The position numbers and the translations under genes are program-made. This document shows positions 29,037 to 36,905 of a DNA stretch of 64,000 nucleotides, in pieces. The stretch is from J054 sp965221985 (GTDB lineage Bacteria > Pseudomonadota > Gammaproteobacteria > Steroidobacterales > GCA-2729495), in contig OZ244928.1 in assembly GCA_965221985.1 (NCBI GenBank), forward strand, positions 744,001-808,000, read 5' to 3'. How positions within the stretch are numbered: the first letter of the stretch is position 1; each line of letters begins with the position of its first letter. The notes below the pieces were generated by a model, which worked only from the letters and a program-made list of their open reading frames with translations, made no database searches and was not told the DNA's origin.

Positions 29037-30016
29037 AGTCTCAACCTCTGCGCATTGCGGCGATTAATGATGTTGACCGTCGCGGAGTAGAGACGACGAT
29101 GAAATTGATCAGCCGGCGTGTAGTCAGGTGCATTACTGACGCGATAAACACGATCATCGACATGTTTCGTGTCTATCGCTTCCGTGCGTGCCAGCACATA
29201 GAAGCGCGCAGAAACGACTTGTTGGATTTCCGTTAGCGTTGGATCAGTCAAAAATTCGTTGGGCGTACCGTCGCCGTCGGTATCGATACCGAACTCGATT
29301 TGGAAATCATCGATACCCCGGGCAATACACTCGGTACCCATGTTGCTCGGCGAGCCAGGCAGCAAGACTTTGCGGCACAGGGCCGGCAGACCATCACCCG
29401 GTGTATCGCTGAAATTGCGGATGTAGTAGATATGCGGCCGATAAGCACGATCGTTGAACGGAGGCGCCACCACCCCGGCAATAGGGTGCGTGTACAGCGT
29501 CGTGTTGGCTCCGTTGGACCGCGTATAGCTGTTACCAACAACTAGGGGATTCGTGGCGCTCGCGGTGGCGCCAGCGACGCGCTTGATGGCGACGACATCG
29601 GTATTCGGGCGAATTTCACCACCGTTGATGCAAGAGTAACTGGCCACGGCCGTCGCGCCCGTTGCGTTGTCAACAGACGTCAGTGTGTTGATTTCGTTAG
29701 TAACAGCATCGGTAAAGCGGTACATCCAATCGGCCTGTGCCGCGGGCCCACAATCGATCCCCATGTTCAGGGTTACATCCAAGCCCACTGCATCGGGTGC
29801 CAGGGTTTCGCCAACAAAGCTAGCCATCTGCAAGTCGCGACTGAGTTCCGTGACGGCAAAGCGAGCCTCGTCCTGCATGCGCGCCACTTGCTCGTCAATG
29901 CGAAAGCTGCGCTGGTTTTGCACGAAAACCGCGATAATCCCGCCGGCAACGACCAGGCCCAGCGTCATGGCGATCATGAGCTCGACTAATGTAAAACCTG
30001 TAACTTGTTTACGCAT
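29033..30016 (-). CDS. pilW: type IV pilus minor pilin PilW
   Basis: PilW is a large minor pilin of the priming complex. The leader VTG|FTLVELMIAMTLGLVVAG has the class III cleavage site and Glu+5. QNQRSFRIDEQVARMQDEARFA and SRDLQMASFVG after the helix are typical of PilW, and 327 residues is the expected large size. It starts 14 bp after the pilV stop and overlaps pilX by four bases. Confidence 0.93.
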   Translation of the reverse strand: MRKQVTGFTLVELMIAMTLGLVVAGGIIAVFVQNQRSFRIDEQVARMQDEARFAVTELSRDLQMASFVGETLAPDAVGLDVTLNMGIDCGPAAQADWMYRFTDAVTNEINTLTSVDNATGATAVASYSCINGGEIRPNTDVVAIKRVAGATASATNPLVVGNSYTRSNGANTTLYTHPIAGVVAPPFNDRAYRPHIYYIRNFSDTPGDGLPALCRKVLLPGSPSNMGTECIARGIDDFQIEFGIDTDGDGTPNEFLTDPTLTEIQQVVSARFYVLARTEAIDTKHVDDRVYRVSNAPDYTPADQFHRRLYSATVNIINRRNAQRLRL

Positions 30017-30030
30017 GATTCTCGATGGTT

Positions 30031-30612
30031 CTAGCTGGCATTGATGTAAGTGGTGATGACAAGCACGCGGCGATATTCATCGTCGTCGCCGTAGTTGCCA
30101 CTACCGGCCCCACAGGCACTGGTAGCGGGGCTCGCAATGGGATTCATGCCGCGCCAGGCAACGGCGACGCTATAAACCCCGTTGGCACCAAAACCCGGGC
30201 CGTTTATGCAAACGGCCGGTGACGCCAAACCGCCGGTGCCCTGCCCGGCGCGCAGTTCGAAGTTGCCATCAATTTCCTGTTCCCAATGCCACAGGTCATA
30301 GGTGGCGATTTCCTCCGGGCTGCAATCACTACCCGCAAGACTGCAATCCGTTCCCGGCGCAGCGCCTTGGCTGCCACTGCCGATTACACCGGCGGAGATA
30401 TAGTCCAGCAGAGCGTTAGGGTTACTGCGCATACGCTCAAGAAGATCCTCGGCCAGGTGCGCCGCGGTGGTTCTTTGTGCCGCGTCGTAGTTCGACCGTT
30501 TGGAGTACACCTGCAAGCCAACGGACGACAGCAGTGCAATGCTGGTAATCACCATGGTGATCAGCACTTCCAGGATCGTAAATCCGGACTGTTTGTTGTT
30601 CGCTTCGTACAT
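30031..30612 (-). CDS. pilV: type IV pilus minor pilin PilV
   Basis: The leader QSG|FTILEVLITMVITSIALL shows the prepilin peptidase site and Glu+5. The motif AHLAEDLLERMRSNP near residue 50 is typical of PilV. At 193 residues it is normal. It is the second gene of the operon, 41 bp after fimT, and precedes pilW. Confidence 0.92.
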   Translation of the reverse strand: MYEANNKQSGFTILEVLITMVITSIALLSSVGLQVYSKRSNYDAAQRTTAAHLAEDLLERMRSNPNALLDYISAGVIGSGSQGAAPGTDCSLAGSDCSPEEIATYDLWHWEQEIDGNFELRAGQGTGGLASPAVCINGPGFGANGVYSVAVAWRGMNPIASPATSACGAGSGNYGDDDEYRRVLVITTYINAS

Positions 30613-30653
30613 TCGGTATCGGCCTTCGAAAAAGTTAGCTGGTGTAAAAAAAG

Positions 30654-31208
30654 CTATGGGCAGGACAGCGGCAAACCACCGGCATGCTGATGCTCGAGTC
30701 GAGAGCCCCCGCTGGAACTCACGATGACCGCGCGGGCATGTTCAGCGCCGCGGGGATCACAAAAGGTGATGGTGCCCGCTACCGTCCCGGCAGCCGCCGT
30801 TAACACGCGACCGTTGGGGCGGAAAACAATAAGATTTGGAAATTCACGGCTGTCGATGTCCATACGCGGGTGTTCGCCCGATGCACCGAGTACGGGCTCA
30901 TCTGCCTGTACGGCTCGATCGCCGTTCAGATCCGGAAAAAATATCCAGCCGTCTTTCCAGTTCCCGCCTGTGCAATTGCTGCCGTTGGTACTGGGGCAAA
31001 TCGTGACCTGGCTGTTACGCGTAATCGCTTCGCTGCGTGCGGCGTGCATGGTCGAAACCATTTGATTAATGGCCGTGACACGCCGGTTGTTGTTGATGAC
31101 GGTGTTGTAGCTGGGCACGGCCACACTGGCCGCGATCGCGACCACGGCAACGGCCGTCATCAGCTCAATGACCGTAAAACCTTTTTGAATATATTTTTGC
31201 AAGCGCAT
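30654..31208 (-). CDS. fimT: type IV pilus minor pilin FimT/FimU (GspH family)
   Basis: A GspH/FimT-type pseudopilin of 184 residues: leader QKG|FTVIELMTAVAVVAIAASVAVPSY with Glu+5, then MVSTMHAARSEAITRNSQVTICPS, the standard GspH motif. FimU is the equivalent in Pseudomonas; FimT proteins have also been linked to DNA binding during uptake, but that cannot be decided here. First gene of the minor-pilin operon, preceded by the promoter region with two CRP-type sites. Confidence 0.9.
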   Translation of the reverse strand: MRLQKYIQKGFTVIELMTAVAVVAIAASVAVPSYNTVINNNRRVTAINQMVSTMHAARSEAITRNSQVTICPSTNGSNCTGGNWKDGWIFFPDLNGDRAVQADEPVLGASGEHPRMDIDSREFPNLIVFRPNGRVLTAAAGTVAGTITFCDPRGAEHARAVIVSSSGGSRLEHQHAGGLPLSCP

Positions 31209-31742
31209 CTGGTATCCGCCGTAAACTGCCCACTAGCGTGATGAGCAATTTAGCGAGATGACTTTTGCTAATCTTTGACTTGCGTCACATGCATTTTTTA
31301 GCCGAAATTTCATGTGATCTGGGTCACAAAATTGACGTTCGACTTATTGTTGAATCGACTCCCCGGCCCTTTTTTCCCGGGTCACTCCCTGCGTATCAGA
31401 TGATGTATAACTTGCTGTTTATTAAGTGTTTATAGAAGTTTAGGAAAAATTGCCCGCCGGCAGTCCACTGTCAGGCTCCGCGAGGCGTCAAAGTAATAAA
31501 TCGGCAAGCGCCGTTCGTCGGTAATCGACAAACGGTAGTAACTGTCCGATAACAAATATTTGGCGCTGCGCGAAGGATAAGTTCGCGCTGAAACCCTTGC
31601 CAGGCCTAGCTCTTAGGCACGGAGAACGATTTGCACACTTCGCCCGAGAAAACATAATCTCGTAACAAAGTCCGACGATTTGCGCAAAATTGCCATGGCG
31701 AAGCGCCGTGTTGAAAACAGCCTGGGGTTGCCTAGATTCGAC
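31209..31742. other. 534-bp intergenic region between fimT and mnmE
   Basis: The right two thirds (about 31330-31742) show no convincing gene, tRNA or terminator; short frames here have no start signals or recognisable products. The left third is the fimT promoter region with the two CRP-type sites. Base composition is somewhat more AT-rich than the flanking genes. Confidence 0.6.
31239..31328 (-). promoter_or_regulatory. putative CRP/Vfr-dependent promoter of the minor-pilin operon
   Basis: Two CRP-type palindromes lie upstream of fimT. The distal one, 31313-31328, is a perfect TGTGA-N6-TCACA. The proximal one, 31274-31289, is TTTGA-N6-TCACA (one mismatch). A -10-like TAAATT on the minus strand at 31252-31247 predicts a start near 31239-31240, which would put the sites at about -41.5 and -80.5, the classic class II plus upstream-site layout. 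The start point is inferred. Confidence 0.7.
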
Positions 31743-33107
31743 TCACTTACCGATGCAAAACCTGGAAAACACTTCTCCGAGCAAGTCATCGCTGGTGAAT
31801 TCGCCGGTAATCTCCGCCAGGGCATTTTGAACACAGAGTAGCTCTTCCGCCATCAACTCCCCAGCCCGGGCTTGGTCTAGTTGTTGCCGGCCCGCTTCGA
31901 AATAGTCGCGAGCCTTTCGCAACAGGGCCAAATGACGTCGGCGCGCGATCAATGATCCTTCCCCCGGTTCCTCGAAGCCCACGCGCGATTTGAGATGTAC
32001 TTTGAGGGCATCGATGCCCAATCCGGTCTTAGCGGACACCGCGATTTGCCCTACCGCTCCCTCGACGGGCCCGGGCGGGCGCCCACTGAGATCTAACTTG
32101 TTGAGTACCACGGTGTGGCTGATACCCGGAGGCAATTCCCGCCTTAGGTCACTGAGGGGAAAATCTACCGGCTGGCTGGAATCCAAGACAAGTAAGGCAT
32201 GATCCGCATCACGTAATTCGCGCCGGGCACGCCGAATGCCTTCGGCCTCTATTTCATCTGGATTGTCTCGCAGGCCAGCGGTATCCACGATATGTAGTGG
32301 CAAACCATCGAGATCGAGATGCTCACGAATAAGATCACGGGTCGTGCCGGGCTGCTTGGTAACGATCGCGCTGTCCTGGCCCGTTAATACATTGAGTAGA
32401 CTAGATTTCCCGGCATTGGGCGGGCCGGCGATAACCACTTGGATACCATCGCGCAACAACACCCCTTGCTGAATCTTGTGCTCTAGCTCCGCAAAATGTT
32501 CAGTTACGCTATCGAGTTTCTCTCGCAACCGAGCATCATCGAGAAAATCGATTTCTTCCTCGGGAAAATCGATGGCGGCTTCAACAAAAACCCGTAACTC
32601 GGTCACGCCATCATTCAATTGCATAACGGCCTGGGAGAAGTCTCCGCGCAAGGAGCGTTGCGCGGCGCGCACCGCAGCTTGGGACGCGCCGTCGATGATA
32701 TCGGCAATGGCCTCGGCTTGATTAAGATCCAGTTTTTCGTTCAGAAAGGCACGTTTAGAAAACTCGCCCGGTTCGGCCAGGCTTGCGCCCAACTCAAGTG
32801 TGGCCGCCATCACCATGTCGCAAACGACAGCCCCACCGTGACAATGAAATTCCAAGACATCTTCACCGGTGTATGACTGAGGCCCCGGGAACAGGAGCAC
32901 GATGCCATGGTCTAACAGGCCGCCATCTTTGGCGCGAATTTCCCGATACTCGGCTACCCGGGGTAGCGGTAGACGCCCCAGCATACGATGGGCGATGTCT
33001 CGACAAAGCGGGCCCGATAAACGCAAGATAGCAATGCCGCCCCGGCCCGCCGGGGTTGCCCGCGCGACGATGGTTCGCCCATCGCTTGGCGCCGCGTCGG
33101 CGATCAC
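31743..33107 (-). CDS. mnmE: tRNA modification GTPase MnmE (TrmE)
   Basis: MnmE is the GTPase partner of MnmG in wobble-uridine modification. The N-terminal tetrahydrofolate-binding domain has GRGGIAILRLSG, the G domain has P-loop GPPNAGKSSLLN (near 225), DTAGLRDNPDEIEAEGIRRA and NKLD, and the C-terminus ends CIGK with the catalytic cysteine. 454 residues is full length. The start is GTG, with GAGG seven bases upstream. It is separated from yidC by a plus-strand gene and from mnmG by the pilus block. Confidence 0.97.
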   Translation of the reverse strand: MIADAAPSDGRTIVARATPAGRGGIAILRLSGPLCRDIAHRMLGRLPLPRVAEYREIRAKDGGLLDHGIVLLFPGPQSYTGEDVLEFHCHGGAVVCDMVMAATLELGASLAEPGEFSKRAFLNEKLDLNQAEAIADIIDGASQAAVRAAQRSLRGDFSQAVMQLNDGVTELRVFVEAAIDFPEEEIDFLDDARLREKLDSVTEHFAELEHKIQQGVLLRDGIQVVIAGPPNAGKSSLLNVLTGQDSAIVTKQPGTTRDLIREHLDLDGLPLHIVDTAGLRDNPDEIEAEGIRRARRELRDADHALLVLDSSQPVDFPLSDLRRELPPGISHTVVLNKLDLSGRPPGPVEGAVGQIAVSAKTGLGIDALKVHLKSRVGFEEPGEGSLIARRRHLALLRKARDYFEAGRQQLDQARAGELMAEELLCVQNALAEITGEFTSDDLLGEVFSRFCIGK

Positions 33108-33181
33108 TGCTGGTCCTCGAAGAATCGAACCATCAGTTTTTGTTTGTGCTTATTCTTCATCAATTTCATCAGGAGCATGTC

Positions 33182-34402
33182 GTGACGCAAAAATCTGTTC
33201 GCTTTCTCAACCGTTCGGGTGAACAACTTGTCGGCTTGCTCGACACGCCCGACGGCAGACCTGCCCGCGCCACGGCCCTATTTGCCCACTGCTTTACCTG
33301 CACCAAGAATATTCGAGCCGCGGCGCATATCAGTAGAGCCTTGGTGGACGCGGGAATCGCGGTACTGAGGTTTGATTTTACCGGGCTGGGAGAAAGCGAG
33401 GGGGATTTCGCGGTCAGTGGCTTCTCATCGAACGTGGACGATCTGATCATGGCCGCTGATTTTCTGCGCCGAGAGCGGGGTGAAGGTCCAGCCTTGCTCA
33501 TTGGCCATTCCTTGGGCGGAACCGCCGCGCTGATGGCGGCCCCGCATATAGAGTCATGCGTTGCGGTCGCGACCATCGGCGCACCCGCCCACGCCGCCCA
33601 TGTAGAAAAACACTTTGCGGAGCAGCTGTCCGAGATTCGTGAAAAAGCTGTAGCCACTGTGAGTATCGGTGGCCGGCCATTCAAGCTGCGCCGCCAATTC
33701 ATTGATGATTTAGAAGCACAGCCGATAGAGCCGAATCTTGAGAATCTTCGCCGCGCGCTACTGGTCCTCCACTCACCCGTAGATACTATCGTTGGTATGG
33801 ATGCGGCCAGTCGGATATTTGCATCGGCGCGGCATCCGAAAAGCTTCATTAGTCTAAACAAGGCGGATCATCTGTTGAGTAAGCCCGTGGATTCCCAGTA
33901 TGCGGCCACCGTGATTGCCGCCTGGGCCGAGCCATATTTTCCCGAGGCAATGCCCGCTCCGGTCGATGTCGCTGGCGATCAGGTAACGGCCATCACCGGC
34001 AACCAGGGATTTCGCACGACGATTCAAGTTGGCCGTCACCAACTCATTGCCGATGAGCCGAATAGCGTCGGTGGGGAAGATACCGGCCCCTCCCCTTATG
34101 GCTTTCTCAGCGCAGCTCTGGCCGCCTGCACGAGTATGACTCTACAAATGTATGCGCGCCGCAAGAAAATTTCGCTGCGCAGTGCTGAAGTCTCGGTCAG
34201 TCATGAAAAGATTCACGCCGAAGACTGCGAGACTTGCCATCAAGAAACCGGTCGCGTTGATCGTTTCAATCGTAAGATTAGACTGCGCGGCGAATTTTCC
34301 GAAACGCAGCGTGATCGACTATTGGAAATTGCCGATAGATGCCCAGTACATCGAACGCTAGACAGCGAAGTTCAAATTCTCAGCCAACTAGAATCGACGT
34401 AG
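33182..34402 (+). CDS. bifunctional alpha/beta hydrolase - OsmC-family protein
   Basis: Residues 1 to ~250 are an alpha/beta hydrolase with nucleophile motif LIGHSLGGTAALM and a catalytic Asp candidate in LHSPVDTIV; residues ~270-406 are an OsmC domain. Both conserved OsmC cysteines are present (AACTSMTLQMYA and ADRCPVHRTL), so thiol peroxidase activity on organic hydroperoxides is plausible. This two-domain fusion is known in bacteria; the hydrolase substrate is unknown. The start is GTG 33182, with AGGAG six bases upstream (406 residues). Divergent from mnmE, convergent with yidC. Confidence 0.88.
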   Translation: MTQKSVRFLNRSGEQLVGLLDTPDGRPARATALFAHCFTCTKNIRAAAHISRALVDAGIAVLRFDFTGLGESEGDFAVSGFSSNVDDLIMAADFLRRERGEGPALLIGHSLGGTAALMAAPHIESCVAVATIGAPAHAAHVEKHFAEQLSEIREKAVATVSIGGRPFKLRRQFIDDLEAQPIEPNLENLRRALLVLHSPVDTIVGMDAASRIFASARHPKSFISLNKADHLLSKPVDSQYAATVIAAWAEPYFPEAMPAPVDVAGDQVTAITGNQGFRTTIQVGRHQLIADEPNSVGGEDTGPSPYGFLSAALAACTSMTLQMYARRKKISLRSAEVSVSHEKIHAEDCETCHQETGRVDRFNRKIRLRGEFSETQRDRLLEIADRCPVHRTLDSEVQILSQLEST

Positions 34403-34485
34403 TAGTCGGCTTGCGAGTCAGACTGATTTTCCACCCTGTTTGTCGGCTACGGACTTTCGCGACAGCACAGTCGTTTCCATGATCC

Positions 34486-36150
34486 TTAGTCCGCACCGAC
34501 GACTTTATTAATTCGCCACTGCTGCGCCATGGATAAGACCGAGTTTGTGAGCCAATACAGAACTAGGCCCGCCGGGAAAAACGCAAACATGCCCGTGAAC
34601 ACCACGGGCAAGAACTGCATGACTTTTGCTTGCATGGGATCTGGGGGTGCCGGGTTGAGTTTTTGCTGGAACCACATGGCCGCCCCCATGAGTAGAGGCA
34701 GGATGAAAAACGGGTCGCGCGACGACAGGTCGGAAATCCAGAGCATGAAAGGCGCTTGACGCATTTCAACGCTTTCTAACAGGACCCAATAAAAGGCAAT
34801 GAAAAACGGGATTTGTACCAGCATGGGCAAACAACCCGCGGCGGGGTTTACCTTTTCACGTTTGTATAATTCCATCAGGGCCTTGCTCATGCCCTCGCGA
34901 TCGTCTTTATAGCGATCCTGCAAGGCCTTCATACGCGGCTGCATCTTGCGCATTTTCGCCATGGAACGGCCACTGGTCTCCGTTAACTTATAGAACACCA
35001 GCTTGATCAAGAAGGTAACGATCACAATAGTCCAGCCCCAGTTGCCCACAAAACGATGGACTGTTTTGAGTACCCAGAACAATGGTTGTGCTAACAGGGT
35101 CAACACACCGTAGTCAACGGTTAACGGCAAGCCGGCGGCAGTTTCTTCCAATTGTGATTGAAGTTTCGGACCAACAAATAGGCGAGCGGTAAAGGACTCG
35201 CTACTACCCGGTTCCACGGTTTTTAGTTCCGAACCGATTACGCTTTCGGTATAGGCTTTGCCGTCATAGGTCACCTGATAGTCCGCGACCTCGTCAGCCG
35301 GCGGCACCACGGCGGCGAGAAAATGATGTTGTATGGTTGCTAACCAACCATTGGTGACGGATTGTTTAACGGGTTCCTCTAGCAGATCATCCGGATCGAG
35401 TTTCTCGTATTTTTCCCCGTCGTAAATCACTGGCCCTACAAAAGAGTAAGAATCTACGTCGAACATGGAACGCTCCGGCGGTAGATGCCGGCGATAGATT
35501 TGCTGGTAGGCTACGGCACGGTAGGCTACATCGCCGCCGTTCGTCACCCGCTGTTCCAGAGCAAGGTCGTAGCGACCCCGCTTGAAGCGATAAATCTTTT
35601 CAACGCTAATACCATCGGCGCCGGCCCAGCTTAGAACAAGCTCTAACTCGTCTTGGCCCGCCGCCAGCTCATAATCCGAACGAGCCGCGCTAAATTCGAC
35701 AAGATGATTCGCTTCCGCCAAGCCATCGGCCGCTCGGATACCGGTACGAAAGAAAAACGGTGCCTCGACATCGCTAGCCAGCAACTTCACCGGCTCATCG
35801 GGCTGGTCCTTTGCCACGGGATAGGCTGGCAGCAATGCTGAACGAATATCCCCGCCCTTTAAACCAATTTCCAAATCCAGCACGTCCGTGCGAACGCGGA
35901 TGCTACGTCCCGATGGGGTCTCGTCTTCGCTGGGTAGTGCAGCCGTGCTTGGAAGTTCGGTCGCTGTCGCGTCCGGTAGGGCCGGCAAGTCCCGGTCATC
36001 ATCGGCGGCGGCAAGAGAATCTGGCTCGACCGTTTCACCTGGCGCCCCGGCTACCGGGTTAAGCGGCGGATAGTCCCGCTGCCAAGCTTGATAGGTTAAG
36101 AACAGCAACATGCCCAAGCCCATCCAGAGAAATAGCCGCAAGTTATCCAT
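34486..36150 (-). CDS. yidC: membrane protein insertase YidC
   Basis: YidC inserts and folds inner-membrane proteins, alone or with Sec. The N-terminal anchor (NLRLFLWMGLGMLLFLTYQAW), the large periplasmic domain (residues ~60-340) and five C-terminal helices including NWGWTIVIVTFLIKLVFYKLTE and LPMLVQIPFFIAFYWVLLES are visible. MAKMRKMQPRMKALQDRYKDD is the conserved cytoplasmic loop. 554 residues is full size. It starts nine bases after the rnpA stop; the yidD gene often found between them is missing. Confidence 0.97.
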   Translation of the reverse strand: MDNLRLFLWMGLGMLLFLTYQAWQRDYPPLNPVAGAPGETVEPDSLAAADDDRDLPALPDATATELPSTAALPSEDETPSGRSIRVRTDVLDLEIGLKGGDIRSALLPAYPVAKDQPDEPVKLLASDVEAPFFFRTGIRAADGLAEANHLVEFSAARSDYELAAGQDELELVLSWAGADGISVEKIYRFKRGRYDLALEQRVTNGGDVAYRAVAYQQIYRRHLPPERSMFDVDSYSFVGPVIYDGEKYEKLDPDDLLEEPVKQSVTNGWLATIQHHFLAAVVPPADEVADYQVTYDGKAYTESVIGSELKTVEPGSSESFTARLFVGPKLQSQLEETAAGLPLTVDYGVLTLLAQPLFWVLKTVHRFVGNWGWTIVIVTFLIKLVFYKLTETSGRSMAKMRKMQPRMKALQDRYKDDREGMSKALMELYKREKVNPAAGCLPMLVQIPFFIAFYWVLLESVEMRQAPFMLWISDLSSRDPFFILPLLMGAAMWFQQKLNPAPPDPMQAKVMQFLPVVFTGMFAFFPAGLVLYWLTNSVLSMAQQWRINKVVGAD

Positions 36151-36159
36151 GGTTTCCTT

Positions 36160-36522
36160 TTACCCGTGGCTAGCAATTTGCGTCCAATGACGCTGCAGAC
36201 TTGCCAGTAGTTCCAAGTTTGTGGCCTTTCCCGCCGCAGTTTTCGTCATGACAACGATGTCAACGGCTGGCAGCGTTGATCGATGCTGGCGAAAACTCTC
36301 GCGTACCAAACGCTTGAGTCGGTTGCGTTCGTGAGCCAAGCGCACACGCTTCTTTGCAATGGCAAGCCCGAGCCTAGCCCGCTCCTGCCCGTTGGCGCCG
36401 AACAATATTGTGAACCATTGGTCGGCGGAACGGCGACCATTTCGAAATACGGAATCAAAATCGGCAGCCTGTAACAGTCGGACACCACGAGGAAAGCCCG
36501 TGTCCTTTTGATTACTCGTCAC
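36160..36522 (-). CDS. rnpA: ribonuclease P protein component
   Basis: RnpA is the protein subunit of RNase P, which matures tRNA 5' ends. The RNR signature region RLGLAIAKKRVRLAHERNRLKRLVRESFRQ is split here as LAIAKKRV and ERNRLKRLVRESF; VFRNGRRS lies near the N-terminus. The open frame extends to 36654 inside rpmH, but the GTG at 36522 (VTSNQKDTGFPRG, 120 residues) gives the family length and starts after the rpmH stop. It lies 73 bp after rpmH. Confidence 0.92.
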   Translation of the reverse strand: MTSNQKDTGFPRGVRLLQAADFDSVFRNGRRSADQWFTILFGANGQERARLGLAIAKKRVRLAHERNRLKRLVRESFRQHRSTLPAVDIVVMTKTAAGKATNLELLASLQRHWTQIASHG

Positions 36523-36595
36523 GGCGTCCGCCGTTTTCGCGATCCGGCCTCGCCCTTCGCGGAAATTATTGGCGAAATTAGCGCGGCCGTCCGGC

Positions 36596-36730
36596 TCAGA
36601 CAGCCAGACGAGCGCGGCCTTTCGCGCGGCGCCGCTTAAGTATTTGTCGTCCACCCCGGGTCGCCATGCGCGCGCGAAATCCGTGGGTGCGTTGCCTCTT
36701 GGTGCGGCTGGGTTGATAGGTGCGTTTCAT
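36596..36730 (-). CDS. rpmH: 50S ribosomal protein L34
   Basis: A 44-residue gene starting at ATG 36730. It begins MKRTYQPSRTKRQRTHGFRA and ends RRRAKGRARLAV, an unmistakable L34: very basic, with the MKRTYQPS opening and HGFRARMAT core. It heads rpmH-rnpA-yidC, the standard order, and is divergent from dnaA. Confidence 0.97.
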   Translation of the reverse strand: MKRTYQPSRTKRQRTHGFRARMATRGGRQILKRRRAKGRARLAV

Positions 36731-36777
36731 GATAAGAAAAACCTACAGAAAAACAATGGGATGGCGCTAAAAAAAGA

Positions 36778-36813
36778 GGCCGGAAGGTTACGCAGGCAGG
36801 CAGTCCATGTCAA
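36778..36813 (-). promoter_or_regulatory. probable sigma-70 promoter of rpmH-rnpA-yidC
   Basis: On the minus strand a perfect -35 hexamer TTGACA (36813-36808) is followed after 17 bases by TAACCT (36790-36785) as a weak -10. Transcription would start near 36778, about 48 bases before the rpmH ATG. A perfect DnaA box lies 13 bases beyond the -35, towards dnaA. Confidence 0.55.
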
Positions 36814-36825
36814 TAGTTGCCAGCC

Positions 36826-36834
36826 TGTGGATAA
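36826..36834 (-). promoter_or_regulatory. consensus DnaA box between rpmH and dnaA
   Basis: TGTGGATAA is the exact reverse complement of the consensus DnaA box TTATCCACA. It lies in the 175-bp rpmH-dnaA gap, 72 bases before the dnaA start and just upstream of the rpmH -35, so it could serve DnaA autoregulation or control of rpmH. I see no second strong box in this gap. Confidence 0.75.
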
Positions 36835-36905
36835 GTCTACGGGACGAGGTTAGACTCCACTGTTCGCTTCACCCATAAAAAATAATTTAACTCGAATACC
36901 TCACC

